NCBI GenBank assembly: GCA_022818135.1
Contig: JAFMSR010000007.1
Location: 25,254,820-25,318,819, forward strand
Origin: Saxidomus purpurata
Taxonomy: Eukaryota > Mollusca > Bivalvia > Venerida > Veneridae
DNA: 64,000 bases
Direction: 5' to 3'
Shown here: positions 22,621-35,531 of the stretch, piece after piece
Layout of the letters: the number at the start of each line of letters is the position of its first letter
Numbering within the stretch: the stretch's first letter is position 1
The notes under the pieces: generated by a model
The model's database searches: none
Told to the model about the DNA's origin: nothing
What the model saw: only the letters and a program-made list of their open reading frames with translations
Program-made: the position numbers and the translations under genes

Positions 22621-25600
22621 GAATACCACAATTTGAGTTTAAATGTATGAGCAAATTAGAGCAATTTTCATTCGGATGCAATTTGTAAACTTTTGCAGAA
22701 TAATCTACTTTAATCATGAAGCAGTAACAAACACAGAAACAACATAAAGCGACGTAAGAAATACCTCGCTTTACGAATTTCAAGTTATTTTATCAATGAT
22801 AAATGCAACAGAGTGATAATGCCTTGAGTAGATATTAGACCAAATATCAATGTGAAGAGGTCTACAAAAACAACGTAAAGGACTTGGAGATGGAGAAGAA
22901 TTATAGATCTATGTGCAGAAGTTTGATATATAAATATTTAGATAAGCGGATTTTATCACTGATTCATTTGCCGCAATATTTTTTTTTTGCTTTTAAAACA
23001 TTGACTGACAGAGATAGTGAAAGGAATATTTGTAAATAATGCTTTGGAAATCGTGGAAAGTAATTAACTCAAGTAGAAATACCATGTTATGAAAATAGGT
23101 CGGCGCGAGATTCTAACAGTTCTATATTAAGTGAAAAGATTATCTATGGCAAGATTCATTACACTGAGTCTCTTATATTACACGTAAGCTCGAAATCAAT
23201 ATTAATTGACCCTAAATGATGGTACAAATGATGTTTGGGATGGCAAACTACCATAACTACATTACTTTCATAATTAAAGCTTAGATATTGACGCAGGGGA
23301 TGATTGTGAATTTGTAAACGAAATAAGTAAGAGTTGTGAGACGTTTCCCTTTTTCTCACCTTTATGTAATTTAGCTACTTATTGCAACAATTTTAGGACC
23401 ATTACATAAATTAATAAGTAATAGTATTTAAGATAATTAATGTAATTCTGTAGATAAGATATATAAGGTAACCATTGGCAAGTGTTTCAAGCTAATACTA
23501 GTAATTGTATCCATGTACGATCAGAGTGCGTCAAATTTAGTATAGATTATAGTGTACCGCATGTTTACAAAGAAATTTTCAAAATAAATGTAATAAACAA
23601 TAAACAAAACATTTAAATTAATTAAAGAAAGGATACAAACGTGTCGTTCAATAAAAGCTTTAAGTACCCCAAACCGTGTTGTTACAATAAATTGATGTGT
23701 TTGCTTCCTTGAAAAAAGATAAGTTTTGAAAAGGCACTCACTGAATCAGTAGAACCTCTCACGATTTGGTCTATTAATGGCAGTACTTTAGAATTATCTT
23801 CGAAAGCTGAGGATTCAAGATTTATGAAATAATTGCTAGCATATATTTGGTGACTTATTCTATTAAATGAAACGTTTTAAAACTCTTATCATTTCGTTTG
23901 TAAATAACCTACTGGCATGAAGTTAGTGTTTATAGAGTATCAAGTATATTGTGAAACCTGTTGAAACAATTTCCAAACTAACTGACTAACTGTTGAATCT
24001 AGGAATTTATAAAACATATTAATGCAGTTGTTCATTAGTTTATATTCAGATCTTCAGATACTTAAAACTTGAAGAAACAACATCTGTGTATAAATGAAGT
24101 AAATTGACATACCTTTAAGCAGAACAGTACAATGCGGTAAAATTTAGTACATTTCTAGGGTTAACGAATTTTTTTTTCATGTTAAAATATCTGCAGAATC
24201 AAAAGGGATAGTTGGTGCCCGAGCCCTTTATGACAAGGGCAACATCATATCCCAGAGAGTTTCTGCAGGTGTTATAACACGAACAAAACGTGCGTTAACG
24301 CTAATATAGCATATTAAACAACCACAAAAATAAGAAAGAAACGCTCTTACTGGCACGAAGCTCAACAATGCGCGGGACAACGTCCGTGTTTGTACGTCAT
24401 ACTTTATATGATATCACTAGCGTTTTAAGCCCGGCGATATTAACGTCGTGCTTCATGAAAATACTATGGAACAGGTACTTTCTTTACAATGACCCTGCTA
24501 TGCGCTTGAATGAAAACGGGTTATAATATCGCGTGAGTTTTCCCGTTAACACACAGTTTTCCTCAAGTTAAAACTCCAGCAAAATTGACACCGGCAGCAC
24601 ATTTTATCCTAGAATATTTAGATCTATTTTGTTTATACCAAGTAAGGAAAAAGTTGTTCGTGTTATATCATCTGCCATGAGCACATACAACATATGTTGC
24701 CAAGGGAATAATACAGTTTGAAATATAAAACACCGAATAATGGCGGATGCGACAACAATTTGGTTGCCGTTCGTTTGCAACAGGAACTACTAAAATGACA
24801 GTGTAAAATATTAACAAATCCTAAGATGCTTAGTCATTTGTTTTTTGTCACAATGTTTGACTTCCACATACATTTCATCGATTTAAGTTCCATTGTGTCA
24901 TTATGACCCTAGTGCAAAGAATCAATATTCATTATAGAAATAATTTCACTCTGTATATGATAACATTTTCAGCTTTTCGCCAATGATCATTAAGTCGTAT
25001 GTATTAGAAGATCCTTACAAAAAAAATTCAAGTAATATTTTAAAATGTGTCATATCATTTCACAATCTTCTTCGGTCAATTCAAATGAAATCTCTACTTA
25101 TGAAGTACATTTTTATATGCTAGTTTGCTCCCTGTTTAAAAGCCAATTTAATGCAAGATTATACTAACTGTTTCATGTCGTGTCGTTAGAAAACCACTGC
25201 AGATGAGTTTAATCTATACATGTTTTTTAAAATATATGTTACTTAATCTAAAACATGATGAAAAGCAACAGTAAAATCAGTATTTTAGTATGCCTAGTAC
25301 CAGAATAAGCCTATCTCTGTCGCAAGACGAGAACTTTCTTGCATCTCGGACAACACCCTGTTTTCATCATTTTGTTATTACAAACAAAAATATCTTTAAA
25401 CTAAGAACAGACGTAAAATATAATGTAATGCACTATTTAGCATCTCTACGAACCGTTTATGATGATGAAAATAGATAAACTCGGTTATTTTACATGTTTG
25501 TCTGATTTTATTTTAAACACCCATTAAAATGTAATATTCTTAGTTTTAAAAAAGTGTTACTCTCAAGCTTCCAATCCGGCACATGTCCACAGACAAAAAT

Positions 25601-26154
25601 ACTTGCACCCCTTTTTGTGTCTTGTTACTTTAAATTTTCGTCACTTGTGCGGTATTCATTATACTTGATACAACTCAGCTAGCCAATGCTTAATTTGGGA
25701 TCATGGAATATTTTTAAAGATCTTTAAGGTTTCATGTGGCAATGCATTAAACCAAATTTGCGTATGACCTTTATTTCAATGATAACATTATTCAATTTAG
25801 AAGGAATTGCATGTAGTGCGACATGACAGATCGGTACCAATGTTTTTATTATATTCTCTTTCATATGGACATGTTTAAGACAGCTTGTAACACGCAAATC
25901 ACTGAGAGAGCTAGTAAGGCGTTTGTTTGCAAGCAACAGAAACAGGCTGGTAAATTCGATATTCAACAAGTGATGTTTGTAAAATAGCTATTCACAACTT
26001 TGTTATATTTGATCCGAAGTTAGTGTCAGTACAAGCAACGACAGATCCCAAACAAACGACTCTGCATAAGTGTTCTGTATTTAGTTATTGGGCTTTTTTA
26101 AGTGCTTAAGGTAATTATGATACTACACTAGTTATACTGATCCCGAAACCACAA
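22621..26154. other. 3.5 kb AT-rich non-coding, no supported feature
   Basis: No convincing exon, tRNA, repeat pair or element ends were found on either strand. Frames up to 81 codons (for example 25724-25969, minus) are unrecognised. Unrelated-looking sequence near 24220-24560 is slightly more GC-rich but has no identified structure. Confidence 0.5.
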
Positions 26155-26966
26155 GATGTCACCACAGGCCCTGGTCCAGCTCTATATTACTCTTGTATTG
26201 GCATGTTTTATATTCAAAACATGTTTTACCCACTATTTATAAGTCATAGTGTAAAAAATTTAAAAAAGCTTGAAAAAAAATTTCACTAGGACATATTATA
26301 TACATGTATAAAGGTATACAACGCGAGCGTAACGCTATGGGAGCTTACTCGGCAAACTTGTAGAACATTTGATAATCGGAGTTTATACGTTTGCAGCCTT
26401 TAAACATACATGTAGTGGACATTTAAAGTCTTCCATAAAAAGTACATTGACAACATAAACACCTTTCAAATACGCAGCACAAGTCTCTGTGAACGATTTG
26501 TTTCATTTTACACTAACGATGTCTCGGGTAGGTATCAAACCACTAGATCCCTCCATAAACTGTCGAGCTATGCTGTAGGGTGCCATACATATAAAAAAAC
26601 AGCAACAATTAATGAATGCTGTTATTTTGCAATTGAGTGCTCAAGTAAACAATATATTATTATATTCGACGTGTATGTAGTAGTATACATGCAGTAGATA
26701 TAGTTTTTACTATTATTTTTGCATTTAGACTGTTTAAAGTCTCGGTCGGCCCTGGGATATCTACCCAGGTGAACTTGTCAAGATTTTGGACTGGCGTAGG
26801 TTTAAGAGACAGATGTAGATACAAGACAATCCAGGCAAAATAACCTAGCACTTTTATGAATAGACCCCTTGCTTCTTTTACGTGCACTTTGTACAACACT
26901 GAAACACGTGACACTACCTGTAGGTGGCGGATGGGAAACAATGAAAAGCATTACTGAAATTGTCAT

Positions 26967-27043
26967 TGCCCCGACCAGGCTTCGAACACGGGACCTCCGG
27001 ATTCGTAGTCAGGAGCATTGACCATTCGACCACCGCGCTGACC
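26967..27043 (-). repeat. tRNA-like SINE head in left arm
   Basis: The minus strand carries an A box TGGTCGAATGG (27032-27022) and a B box GTGTTCGAAGCC (near 26989-26978). It is the arm partner of 30190-30268. No complete tRNA cloverleaf was confirmed. Confidence 0.55.
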
Positions 27044-29099
27044 TTTACTATTATTTCCCCTTTATTTGAAACCACCATTTACTGTACTGTAAATACATGT
27101 GTACGTTACACGTAGTAATTAAAAACGCCCATTTTATTCAACCTGTTGTGTTTGGTTCGGGTCGAGAGAAAAATGACCGCCATACATTGGTAAGCATTTC
27201 AATCACTGAAATATGCAATTTTTCAATTTTATTTCTGTTTTGGGTAAAACATTCTTTAGGGTGGGGAGTCACTAGGTAAGGTCGGGTTGCTAAGGAAATT
27301 ACAGGGTACCATGGGACTGATTGCTTGCTCATGTGATTACTGGTTGCTAGAGGAAAGCAGTGTTGCTTAGGAAATTACTGGTACCTGAGGAAGTAAACGG
27401 CTGCTAGTGGAACTTGGTAGAAGACGTTATATAACTCCAGCAATTGCAGTTTAGAAAAGAAAAATAAATGATGTTTTTCGTCAAAGGTTTCTCATAAAGC
27501 TTTCGACACCATGAGACTAGGTTTCATATTAAAGACGCTACAGTTTACAGTTTCCTCAATTTTTTTCAAGCAATGATAATTTTATGAAATTTCGTTCGTT
27601 GTTAGGGTAATACCTGCTAAGTCAGAATATAAAATAAAAAGGTAGGTCACCAGCCTTATTTAGAAGTAATGGACACTTTTTGTAGTATACCCCCAAAAGC
27701 AGTGAAAATGACCCCTATCTCATGTTTATCAATAATAAATCTCTAAATTTGGCAACTCACCATTGATTTTTATTTAAAATGTTAAGCAATTGATCCTGTT
27801 TTATGAAACTACATGAATTGAGATTTCAAAATGTATTCAAACTGAAAAAAACCATAAAGAGCAACTAGTTTCTGTAAAAAGTATGTAAAATTTGTAGTTA
27901 TTTTTCAAAGTTTTTTTTCTTAATGTTCAAGCATTGAGAATTTCTTAATTTTTTGCAGCAGAATTGTTCAAACATCACATAATTTAAAAATGATAGGTAA
28001 CCAGCCTTTTTATTGAGAAAAATGAGCTGTTGTCTCGGGTGGGAGGGTGGTGTTGGAGGGGAGGCCATGTGTTTATTGCCACTGACGTAATACAGGTAGC
28101 TAAATGAAACTTTAACTGGACAAATTGTGTAAAGTGAAACACTTACAAGTAATATGTAACAAAAAAGTATCCTTCTGAAAGCATTTAACACAGTTTAAAA
28201 GTCCACATTTGCTAAACACTGACTTTTTGGGTGCTTTTAAAGAGAGGTAATAAGTTTTCTTGATATACTGATTTTTTTGCTATTGTTATATGTTTAAAAA
28301 TGTTAAAGTGATATTATTGCTCGAAATAATCCTTTTGTATGCTTTTTTTTATTCAAAAGTAATTGTTTGTGACATTTAATTAAACAACATCAAAATATAA
28401 AGATATTTGATATATAGCCAAGAATTAAACTGCAGCGATCGTACGGGTCGTACCGATTATAGCCTCTTTAGAGGATGGTGGACCCAATAAGCAGAATTAC
28501 AAACAAAAATGCAGCGATCGTCTTTTAAGAAAAAGTATACCAATACAAGCATTCTGGCTAAATGACAGTGTGATTGGGTAGAATATCATGTTTCTGGGTA
28601 GTGTACACGATTTTGCTATGATTTGACCTAGTTACCTGCTTTTAGACCCCACTAGTCCAAGTTTAATACCCAACCAAGATTCATGAAGAAATGCTAACGA
28701 ACTTTATAATGATATTGTATAAAATGTGTCTTGTATAGTGTTAAACCAGTTTTTCAATTATTGTACCTGGTGGTATTTAGGATCTCATGTGACCTAATTT
28801 TGAACTTGGTGTACAGATCCTGTCGAAAAAGATTCAGACTAATTCCCATGATGATTGGGTATCATATGTGACAGCTAGAGTGTTGAGAATATTTTACTAT
28901 TATTATTTGACTTAGTGACCTAGAATGTAACCCCACGTGGTCAACATTTGAACTCGTCGGAGTTTTTGTGGTAATACATTTTTGTGCAAATTTGGTAAAG
29001 AGATGTGACCAAGCTCTAGAGTGTAAACGAGGAAATGTCGTCCATGTCCGAACACGTCCGAGATCTTGTGGCCATACATCATAGACAGAATAGTTTATG

Positions 29100-29660
29100 A
29101 CATTACCCATTTGAATTGATGATATCACCTTACGAAAGGGATTTTTTATCACATATCGAAAAGGTGATATAACCCATTCGAAATAATGAATCAACTATTG
29201 CCTTGGAATAGGTGATTGCACTTGTTAAAGCACTGGAATGGGAAAAAATCACATTTTGGAATACGTTATTCCCTTTAAAAAGGAAAAAGGTCATATCACC
29301 GATTCGAATAACTGATATCATCTGTTAAAAAGACAAACATTATGTGAAATAGTCCCTTTCAATAGGTGATATCATTAATTGGTATCACAGGCACTTTTTT
29401 GGAATAGTTGAAATCAATAAGTCTATTCATTCATAGACGAAATACATGTATGTGATATTACCTTTCGAGATGACGATATCAGTAACAATAAGTGCCTTTG
29501 AGTGGCATATTCATCCATTCGAACTCGTGATATTACCGTTTGAAATAAATAGGTGATACCCCCCTTTTAAAAAGAATAAATAATATCACTCATTCGAAAA
29601 GTTGAAATCAACAATTCCCTTTTGAACAGGTCATATCGCAATTTTGTATAAGGAATATAT
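29100..29660. repeat. Degenerate GATATCAC / ATTCGAA repeat array
   Basis: Words of the form GGTGATATCAC and CC(A/G)ATTCGAAT alternate irregularly every 35-45 bases (for example 29119, 29160, 29295, 29360, 29610). GATATC is self-complementary, so the array can pair with itself. It lies in the spacer of the 4.94-kb element and no function is visible. Confidence 0.5.
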
Positions 29661-29688
29661 GGTATCGCCTAGGCAAAAAAAAAAAAAA

Positions 29689-29940
29689 TGTGTCCCTACC
29701 CTACCTAGCATTCTTGGGACCGTTGTCCTAAGCACAGCTTGTTTCTTTAACCTCGTTTTTGGGAAAATATGTTATCACCTAGGCCAAAACATATATCTGT
29801 GATTAGGGCAACCCGACCCTACCTAGCGACCCCCCCTCCTCCCCCCAAAAAAAAATAAAATAGGAAATTTGTGATTTTAATGTGTCCCTACCCTACCTAG
29901 CATTCTCTGGACCGTTGTCCTAAGCACATATTGTTTTCTT
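29689..29940 (+). repeat. About 60-bp direct duplication (29689-29748, 29881-29940)
   Basis: TGTGTCCCTACCCTACCTAG, then CATTCT and GGACCGTTGTCCTAAGCACA, occurs twice with only a few differences. A related CCCTACCTAGCGACC lies between them, so a third decayed unit may exist. GGACC...GGTCC-like pairing (GGACCGTTGTCC) gives each unit a small hairpin. Confidence 0.6.
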
Positions 29941-30189
29941 TCTTTTCTTCAACAATAGATTGAAATAGTACACTGGTGCGCCGTAAGAAAACAGATGTCA
30001 CATGGATACCGCCATTGCATATTTCTGTAACTGAAATGCTTACCAATGTATGGCGGTCATTTTTCTCTCGACCCGAACCAAACACAACAGGTTGAATAAA
30101 ATGGGCGTTTTTAATTACTACGTGTAACGTACACATGTATTTACAGTACAGTAAATGGTGGTTTCAAATAAAGGGGAAATAATAGTAAA

Positions 30190-30268
30190 GGTCAGCGCGG
30201 TGGTCGAATGGTCAATGCTCCTGACTACGAATCCGGAGGTCCCGTGTTCGAAGCCTGGTCGGGGCAAT
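30190..30268 (+). repeat. tRNA-like SINE head in right arm
   Basis: A box TGGTCGAATGG (30201-30211), an anticodon-arm-like CTCCTGACTACGAATCCGGAG, and a B box GTGTTCGAAGCC (30244-30255). The head could be mistaken for a tRNA gene; the acceptor region and the identical inverted partner argue for a SINE carried within the arms. Confidence 0.55.
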
Positions 30269-31109
30269 GACAATTTCAGTAATGCTTTTCATTGTTTCCC
30301 ATCCGCCACCTACAGGTAGTGTCACGTGTTTCAGTGTTGTACAAAGTGCACGTAAAAGAAGCAAGGGGTCTATTCATAAAAGTGCTAGGTTATTTTGCCT
30401 GGATTGTCTTGTATCTACATCTGTCTCTTCAACATGCGCCAGTCCAAAGTCTTGGCAAGTTTACCTGGGAGATATCCCAGGGCCGACCGAGACTTTAAAC
30501 AGTCTAAATGCAAAAATAATAGTAAAAACTATATCTACTGCATGTATACTACTACATACACGTCGAATATAATAATATATTGTTTACTTGAGCATTCAAT
30601 TACCGAATAACAGCAATCATTACTTGTTACTGTCTTTTTATATGTATGGCACCTTACAGCATAGCTCGACAGTTTATGGAGGGATCTAGTGGTTTGATAC
30701 CTACCCGAGTCCGGTAATCGAACGTGCTCCGGGTTTTTATCACGTCTCCTGTCAAAATGTCTTCAGATGTTGACATCGTCAGTGTAAAATGAAACAAATC
30801 GTTCACAGAGGCTTGTGCTCTGTATTTGAAAGGTGTTTATGTTGTCAATGTACTTTTTATGGAAGACTTTAAATATCCACTATGTACGATCCTTTGTTTA
30901 AAGGCTGCAAACGTATAAACTCCGATTATCAAATGTTCTGCAAGTTTACCGAGTAAGCTCCCATAGCGTTACGCTCGCGTTTTATTTTTTGTTAAAGTTT
31001 TTTAATTTTTTACACTATGACGTATAAATAGTGGGTAAAACATGTTTTGAATATAAAACATGCCAATACAAGAGTAATATAGAGCTGGACCAGGGCCTGT
31101 GGATGTCAC

Positions 31110-32337
31110 TAGCCAGTACCTCCGCGCACATTTTGAAGAATTAAGGATAACATATCATATATTTATGTGTTAAAAACTTACAAACCGCTATATTAAGAGA
31201 GACGTTGTGCCTATGCTGCCATGCACAATTTTGATTAAAAACGCTATACGTAAGCTTTTTTCTGTACAATTTTAAAGGATTTTTCAGATGCAAAAACATC
31301 ATATCAACGTTTTATGGTAGAAATAACGACATTTTATGCCGGTATGCGTCAATACTTAAAATGTGTATTTGCACAGGCTGTTCATTACTTGTGAACACCG
31401 AAGTTTAGTTTAGTTAAAAGATTATTTCCAATGATAGTTACCATGTTAAGGAAAATACACCATACGTCAATAAATGTATGGAAAAAGGGACAGGTCACAA
31501 GTTCTAAAAACATTAATAACGACCTTTCCCTAAGTTTCATCGAATACATGTATAAGCTTCAAAACAGTCTATGACTGAAGTATTATCTTCTAGTCACGCA
31601 TTAAAATATTCATGATTGCTATATTCTGTAAAATTTCATCTCGATTCGTAATTATATCTTTCGGGAAACCAAATAGCACATAGCACAGTTTAATCTCACA
31701 GAATACGCACATGTCACCAATTATTCGTCACAGAATCGAAGAAAACCTCTTCCAAACGGATAATTATGGCATCAATAATTGAAGTTCGTTTTTTTATTGG
31801 AGAAACGTTATTTTAAGGCATTGATTAGAAAGGAAATGTATAAGCTTCAAAGTTACAGCCAAAAATAATTTGCGTCGCTTCGGTTTTATAACTTGAAATC
31901 TAAATACATTAAGTTCTGGTATCAAAAACAACATTTTAATTCAAGTTTTCGGCGAATGCTTTTCCAAAAGTATAATTTTATTATTCAAGCAATTTTGTTT
32001 TCTATTTATTGACCATCTTTATGTCTAAATTGAAATGAACTAAACAGAGAGTATAGAAATGACGTCGTATTGACGTTTCCCGTACTTTTCGTTTACCACC
32101 CAGTCATACTATGTATAAGACTAAACTATAACTTATTGAAATACAATGTAAAAGTGTTGTTGATTTACACATGTACACATTAATTGCAAATGTTGTGTTT
32201 CAGTTCAATTTTCATCTATTGTTACAGTAGAATATGACATGTTCTGTGGTCCTAATGGTTCTAATATCTGCAGAATTCTACAAACTAATAGGTATATTAT
32301 ATTCTGTCTGATCTCAATTTTGCATAGAAAACGGAAA
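31110..32337. other. AT-rich non-coding stretch, no supported feature
   Basis: Lies between the right target duplication of the 4.94-kb element and the 394-bp duplication. No supported exon or repeat was found. Confidence 0.45.
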
Positions 32338-33125
32338 AATAATAATTTCTGTCATGAGCACGAGGTTCAGATCGAAATATCCGTCACCGAGGGTAACTGT
32401 TTTGGCGGGAACGAGGCTCTGCCGAGTTCCCGTAAAACAGTTACCCGAGGTGACGGATATTTCCATCTGAGCCAAGTGTCTCATGATCGAAATTTTTTCT
32501 TGCATGCCGTCTTGCATTTTAAAGCTGATTTCTTTATTCAAACTTATCAAAATGATGAATTATCATGAAAAACAAACGATTTTCCGACGCTGTGTTTAGG
32601 AAGTGACGTCACAATGTTTATATAACGTTACGTCATAAGTAGTTCACGAGAGTCATCTGGCATAGGAGGGGTGCCAGACCGGTTTTTCCGGCATGGGCAA
32701 AATCACCGGAAATGCCGATCCGATATGCAAGAATAATAATTTCTGTCATGAGCACGAGGTTCAGATCGAAATATCCGTCACCGAGGGTAACTGTTTTGGC
32801 GGGAACGAGGCTCTGCCGAGTTCCCGTAAAACAGTTACCCGAGGTGACGGATATTTCCATCTGAGCCAAGTGTCTCATGATCGAAATTTTTTCTTGCATG
32901 CCGTCTTGCATTTTAAAGCTGATTTCTTTATTCAAACTTATCAAAATGATGAATTATCATGAAAAACAAACGATTTTCCGACGCTGTGTTTAGGAAGTGA
33001 CGTCACAATGTTTATATAACGTTACGTCATAAGTAGTTCACGAGAGTCATCTGGCATAGGAGGGGTGCCAGACCGGTTTTTCCGGCATGGGCAAAATCAC
33101 CGGAAATGCCGATCCGATATGCAAG
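32338..33125. repeat. Perfect 394-bp tandem duplication of a hairpin element
   Basis: Copies 32338-32731 and 32732-33125 appear identical base for base. Each starts AATAATAATTTCTGTCATGAG and ends GATCCGATATGCAAG. The first 170 bases of each copy form a long foldback: GAAATATCCGTCACC...GGGTAACTGTTTT...GGGAAC pairs with GTTCCCGTAAAACAGTTACCC...GGTGACGGATATTTC. The symmetry explains why similar open frames appear on both strands. Downstream is a second palindromic part (GTGACGTCACAATG, TAACGTTACGTCAT, CCGGTTTTTCCGG). The exactness suggests a very recent event or an assembly duplication. Confidence 0.9.
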
Positions 33126-33650
33126 AAAAGTATTTCTTATTCCCTGTGGAATATTCCAAATGAACTCATTGTGAGAATGATATAATTACCGTGTTTTCAT
33201 CACCAAGGATTATTTGGTAATTTAGTGTAGAAATGCCGACTTAGCAAAACTATGCGTGCTACTTCTGGCATCTGAAGTAAGATAGATGTTTTCTGGATGT
33301 AACTGAGACAAAAAATACTTCAGTTGAAAAATAGGTTACATCTTTTACAGAAAATATTGGAAGAAGAAGCAACAATAAACGTTCAATAGTTAAGCAGTTA
33401 CAAAGTGTATCGGAAGACAAAATGTTTTGTTTTTACGTCACCTGCATAACTTATTTTTTACCCTGCCACGAGTAAAGCCATTCTAGGCGTTAAGTTCTTT
33501 TCTATAACGTGTTTTTCCATATAGTTATTAGTTTAGCAATGTCAACAAAGTTATGCAGTAGAAAGGACTATATATACAAATGTTCAGTGTGATCCTTATG
33601 CATTGACTGCAAAATAAATGTTTTACATCGTATATCTGTATCGTCGGACA
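33126..33650 (+). repeat. Diverged partner of 21600-22120
   Basis: Same order of landmarks as 21600-22120 in direct orientation. It stops near 33650, and the matching continuation resumes near 35300, implying about 1.6 kb of inserted or unaligned sequence between. Confidence 0.5.
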
Positions 33651-35336
33651 TATCAATCCAGTATCATTCCTTTTAAAGGCACATATTCAGACAGAGACTG
33701 GGGTTCTGCATCGTCGGAACCCACGGTTAATTCCTGCCGCTTCTCTCCTTCATATACCGTGGGAAAGTAGACTGGTAAAACTTCGTAATGCATTAATATT
33801 CATGATTTTTTTCATCCGAAAAATGAAATCGATGCTTACAAAAATAAGAGCACGCAACTCCACAATTAAGAGTATCCTCAAATAATGACTGTCATGCAGA
33901 ACGTTGAAAAAAATGATTGATTTGTTTTGTCCCGATTAAGGGACGATCATATAGAAATCTGCAATCCGAGACGAGTGGTGCACAAAATTTATTTAAAACT
34001 ACATCGCTGACAAGCATGGAGGCTGCCGTTTCCCCTAACGCGGTTTGAGAGCCGCGATTTCATTGGATACTTAATCTTGAGAAAAATATCAAGAAACCAA
34101 TCGAAAGGCTTGAATTTACCTCATTAATTATTCATGAGTACGAGATTTCTTCAGTCAATTTGCCCAGGGTATTCAATTGGGTAATGAATAGCCTGGGTTA
34201 CCGAGGATGGGGGTTCTGCTGCTTACATGATTTCACAACTGTGCAAATAATTACAACAACATTGGTTTGTTGATACTTATGTTTCTCTAAGCAAACAAAA
34301 ACAGAGAAGAAATCTACGCCAGTAATTGAAGGAAATCACTAGCAAAGTTTCAAAGCGATAAGATAGACAACACAGAACCTATTCCGAATAAGCCCTGAAT
34401 GATGACCGGACAATTTTGCAGAAAGAATAGACAACGCGCAGTGAAAAACTATCCGAATGAGTTCTGAATGATGACTTGATAATACTGGAGAAGATCAATC
34501 ATCTTTAGCTGGAAAGAAAGGAGGCGAAGTTGCAGAACACCTTCTCTTGCAAGAATTGAACAACCAAAAACAGACAGACGTAAACAGACATGGCAATTGT
34601 ATGACTAAATATTAGAAGTTGAATACAATCTCTTATAAGAAAATCTATAACTGCATCCGCCTACGGTTCATATGCCTGAAGACCTGTATTTAAGTCACAA
34701 CAGTAAACACACTTTACAAACAAGTCAAATTTGATTTAATACAAAAAATGTCTCAGAAACGTTGAAGGTTAGCAACAACTAAGTTACCATACTATACTAC
34801 ATTATAACAGACAAGTCGAGGGTACGGATAACAAATAATTGCGATACAATGTCAGTATTGGTGCCGAACAGATAAGTTCCACTGATAGCTGCTCAACCTA
34901 AGAAAGTGCTGCACTAAGAGACAGGCAAAATATGAACTGGATATGGATCCATATAGCAAGGAGGCTCTGGTTGTTACACAGAACAACGAACTCGGTATGA
35001 GTGTTATGAAGCAAAGACATTTACAGGTCGCATTTAAGTTTTGTTTTAAAAATAAACGTTTAAGTCACTGTTCTACAACTGTGATAACGATTTCAGTTGG
35101 GTTACCATTATATTGGTGGTCGGAGCCCTGGAAATATAAAACATACGGCAGTATCAATGATAAAATATGGCAGTACAGTAACTGGGTTAGGGCGGAGGGA
35201 ATTTTCCAAATCAAAGTGTCCAATACGATTCCGTGTGCAGAAATGGACATAATTTGCAATCCAATAACTTATATTTAATAAATAAATATTTCAATATAAA
35301 TCTATTATAAAATGAAAAGAATGAAAATAACCTATA
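33651..35336. other. Unaligned insert, no supported gene
   Basis: This segment interrupts the alignment with 21600-22620. A 111-codon plus-strand frame (34943-35278) has a Trp/Tyr-rich middle (LPLYWWSEPWKYKTYG) but no recognisable family, splice context or neighbour. I treat it as unsupported. GTCGGAACCC/CACGGTTAATTCC near 33700 shows no paired end. Confidence 0.4.
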
Positions 35337-35530
35337 TTCTAACATGACTCACGATTTTGTCTCTATATACAAAGAGTAGAAAAATTATGTTATATTAAAC
35401 CATAAACAACGCGGGAACCGATATGCTGTAAACATGACGTCATATTGCGCCGATGACGTTAAATGAGCGCTCGCGTAGAAAATAAAGCTTTGCTTTTTTC
35501 ACCTTTTGTAATATCTGGTCATGTTAGAAT
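35337..35530. mobile_element. Possible small MITE with ATTCTAACATGAC ends
   Basis: ATTCTAACATGAC at 35337-35349 is the inverted match of GTCATGTTAGAAT at 35518-35530. The interior includes TGACGTCATATTGCG and GATGACGTTAA. No target duplication could be assigned. Confidence 0.45.
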
Positions 35531-35531
35531 C

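Larger units (their letters stand above)
26163..31101. mobile_element. 4.94-kb element with 1.07-kb inverted arms and 8-bp TSD
   Basis: The left arm 26163-27219 and the right arm 30012-31101 are inverted copies. The tips are CACAGGCCCTGGTCCAGC and its complement, flanked by perfect direct repeats GATGTCAC (26155-26162 and 31102-31109). Arms match closely; the right one has about 70 extra bases (near 30709-30776). Each arm carries a tRNA-like polymerase III unit. The 2.8-kb spacer has no transposase and contains a degenerate GATATCAC repeat array. An 8-bp duplication fits hAT, P and a few other superfamilies; the class is not settled. Confidence 0.88.

Noticed and set aside
29100..29660. CRISPR-like spaced repeats
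   Set aside because: Eukaryotic context, repeats are degenerate and irregularly spaced, with no constant repeat or unique equal-length spacers.
30190..30268. Genuine tRNA gene
   Set aside because: Good A and B boxes, but there is an inverted partner in the other transposon arm and I could not confirm an acceptor stem.
32239..32962. Duplicated 89-109-codon frames on both strands
   Set aside because: They are generated by the duplicated hairpin; similar peptides on opposite strands are what a palindrome produces.
34943..35278. 111-codon frame starting MDPYSKEALVV
   Set aside because: No recognisable domain, no splice or promoter context, and it lies in a segment that is absent from the related repeat at 21.6-22.6 kb.
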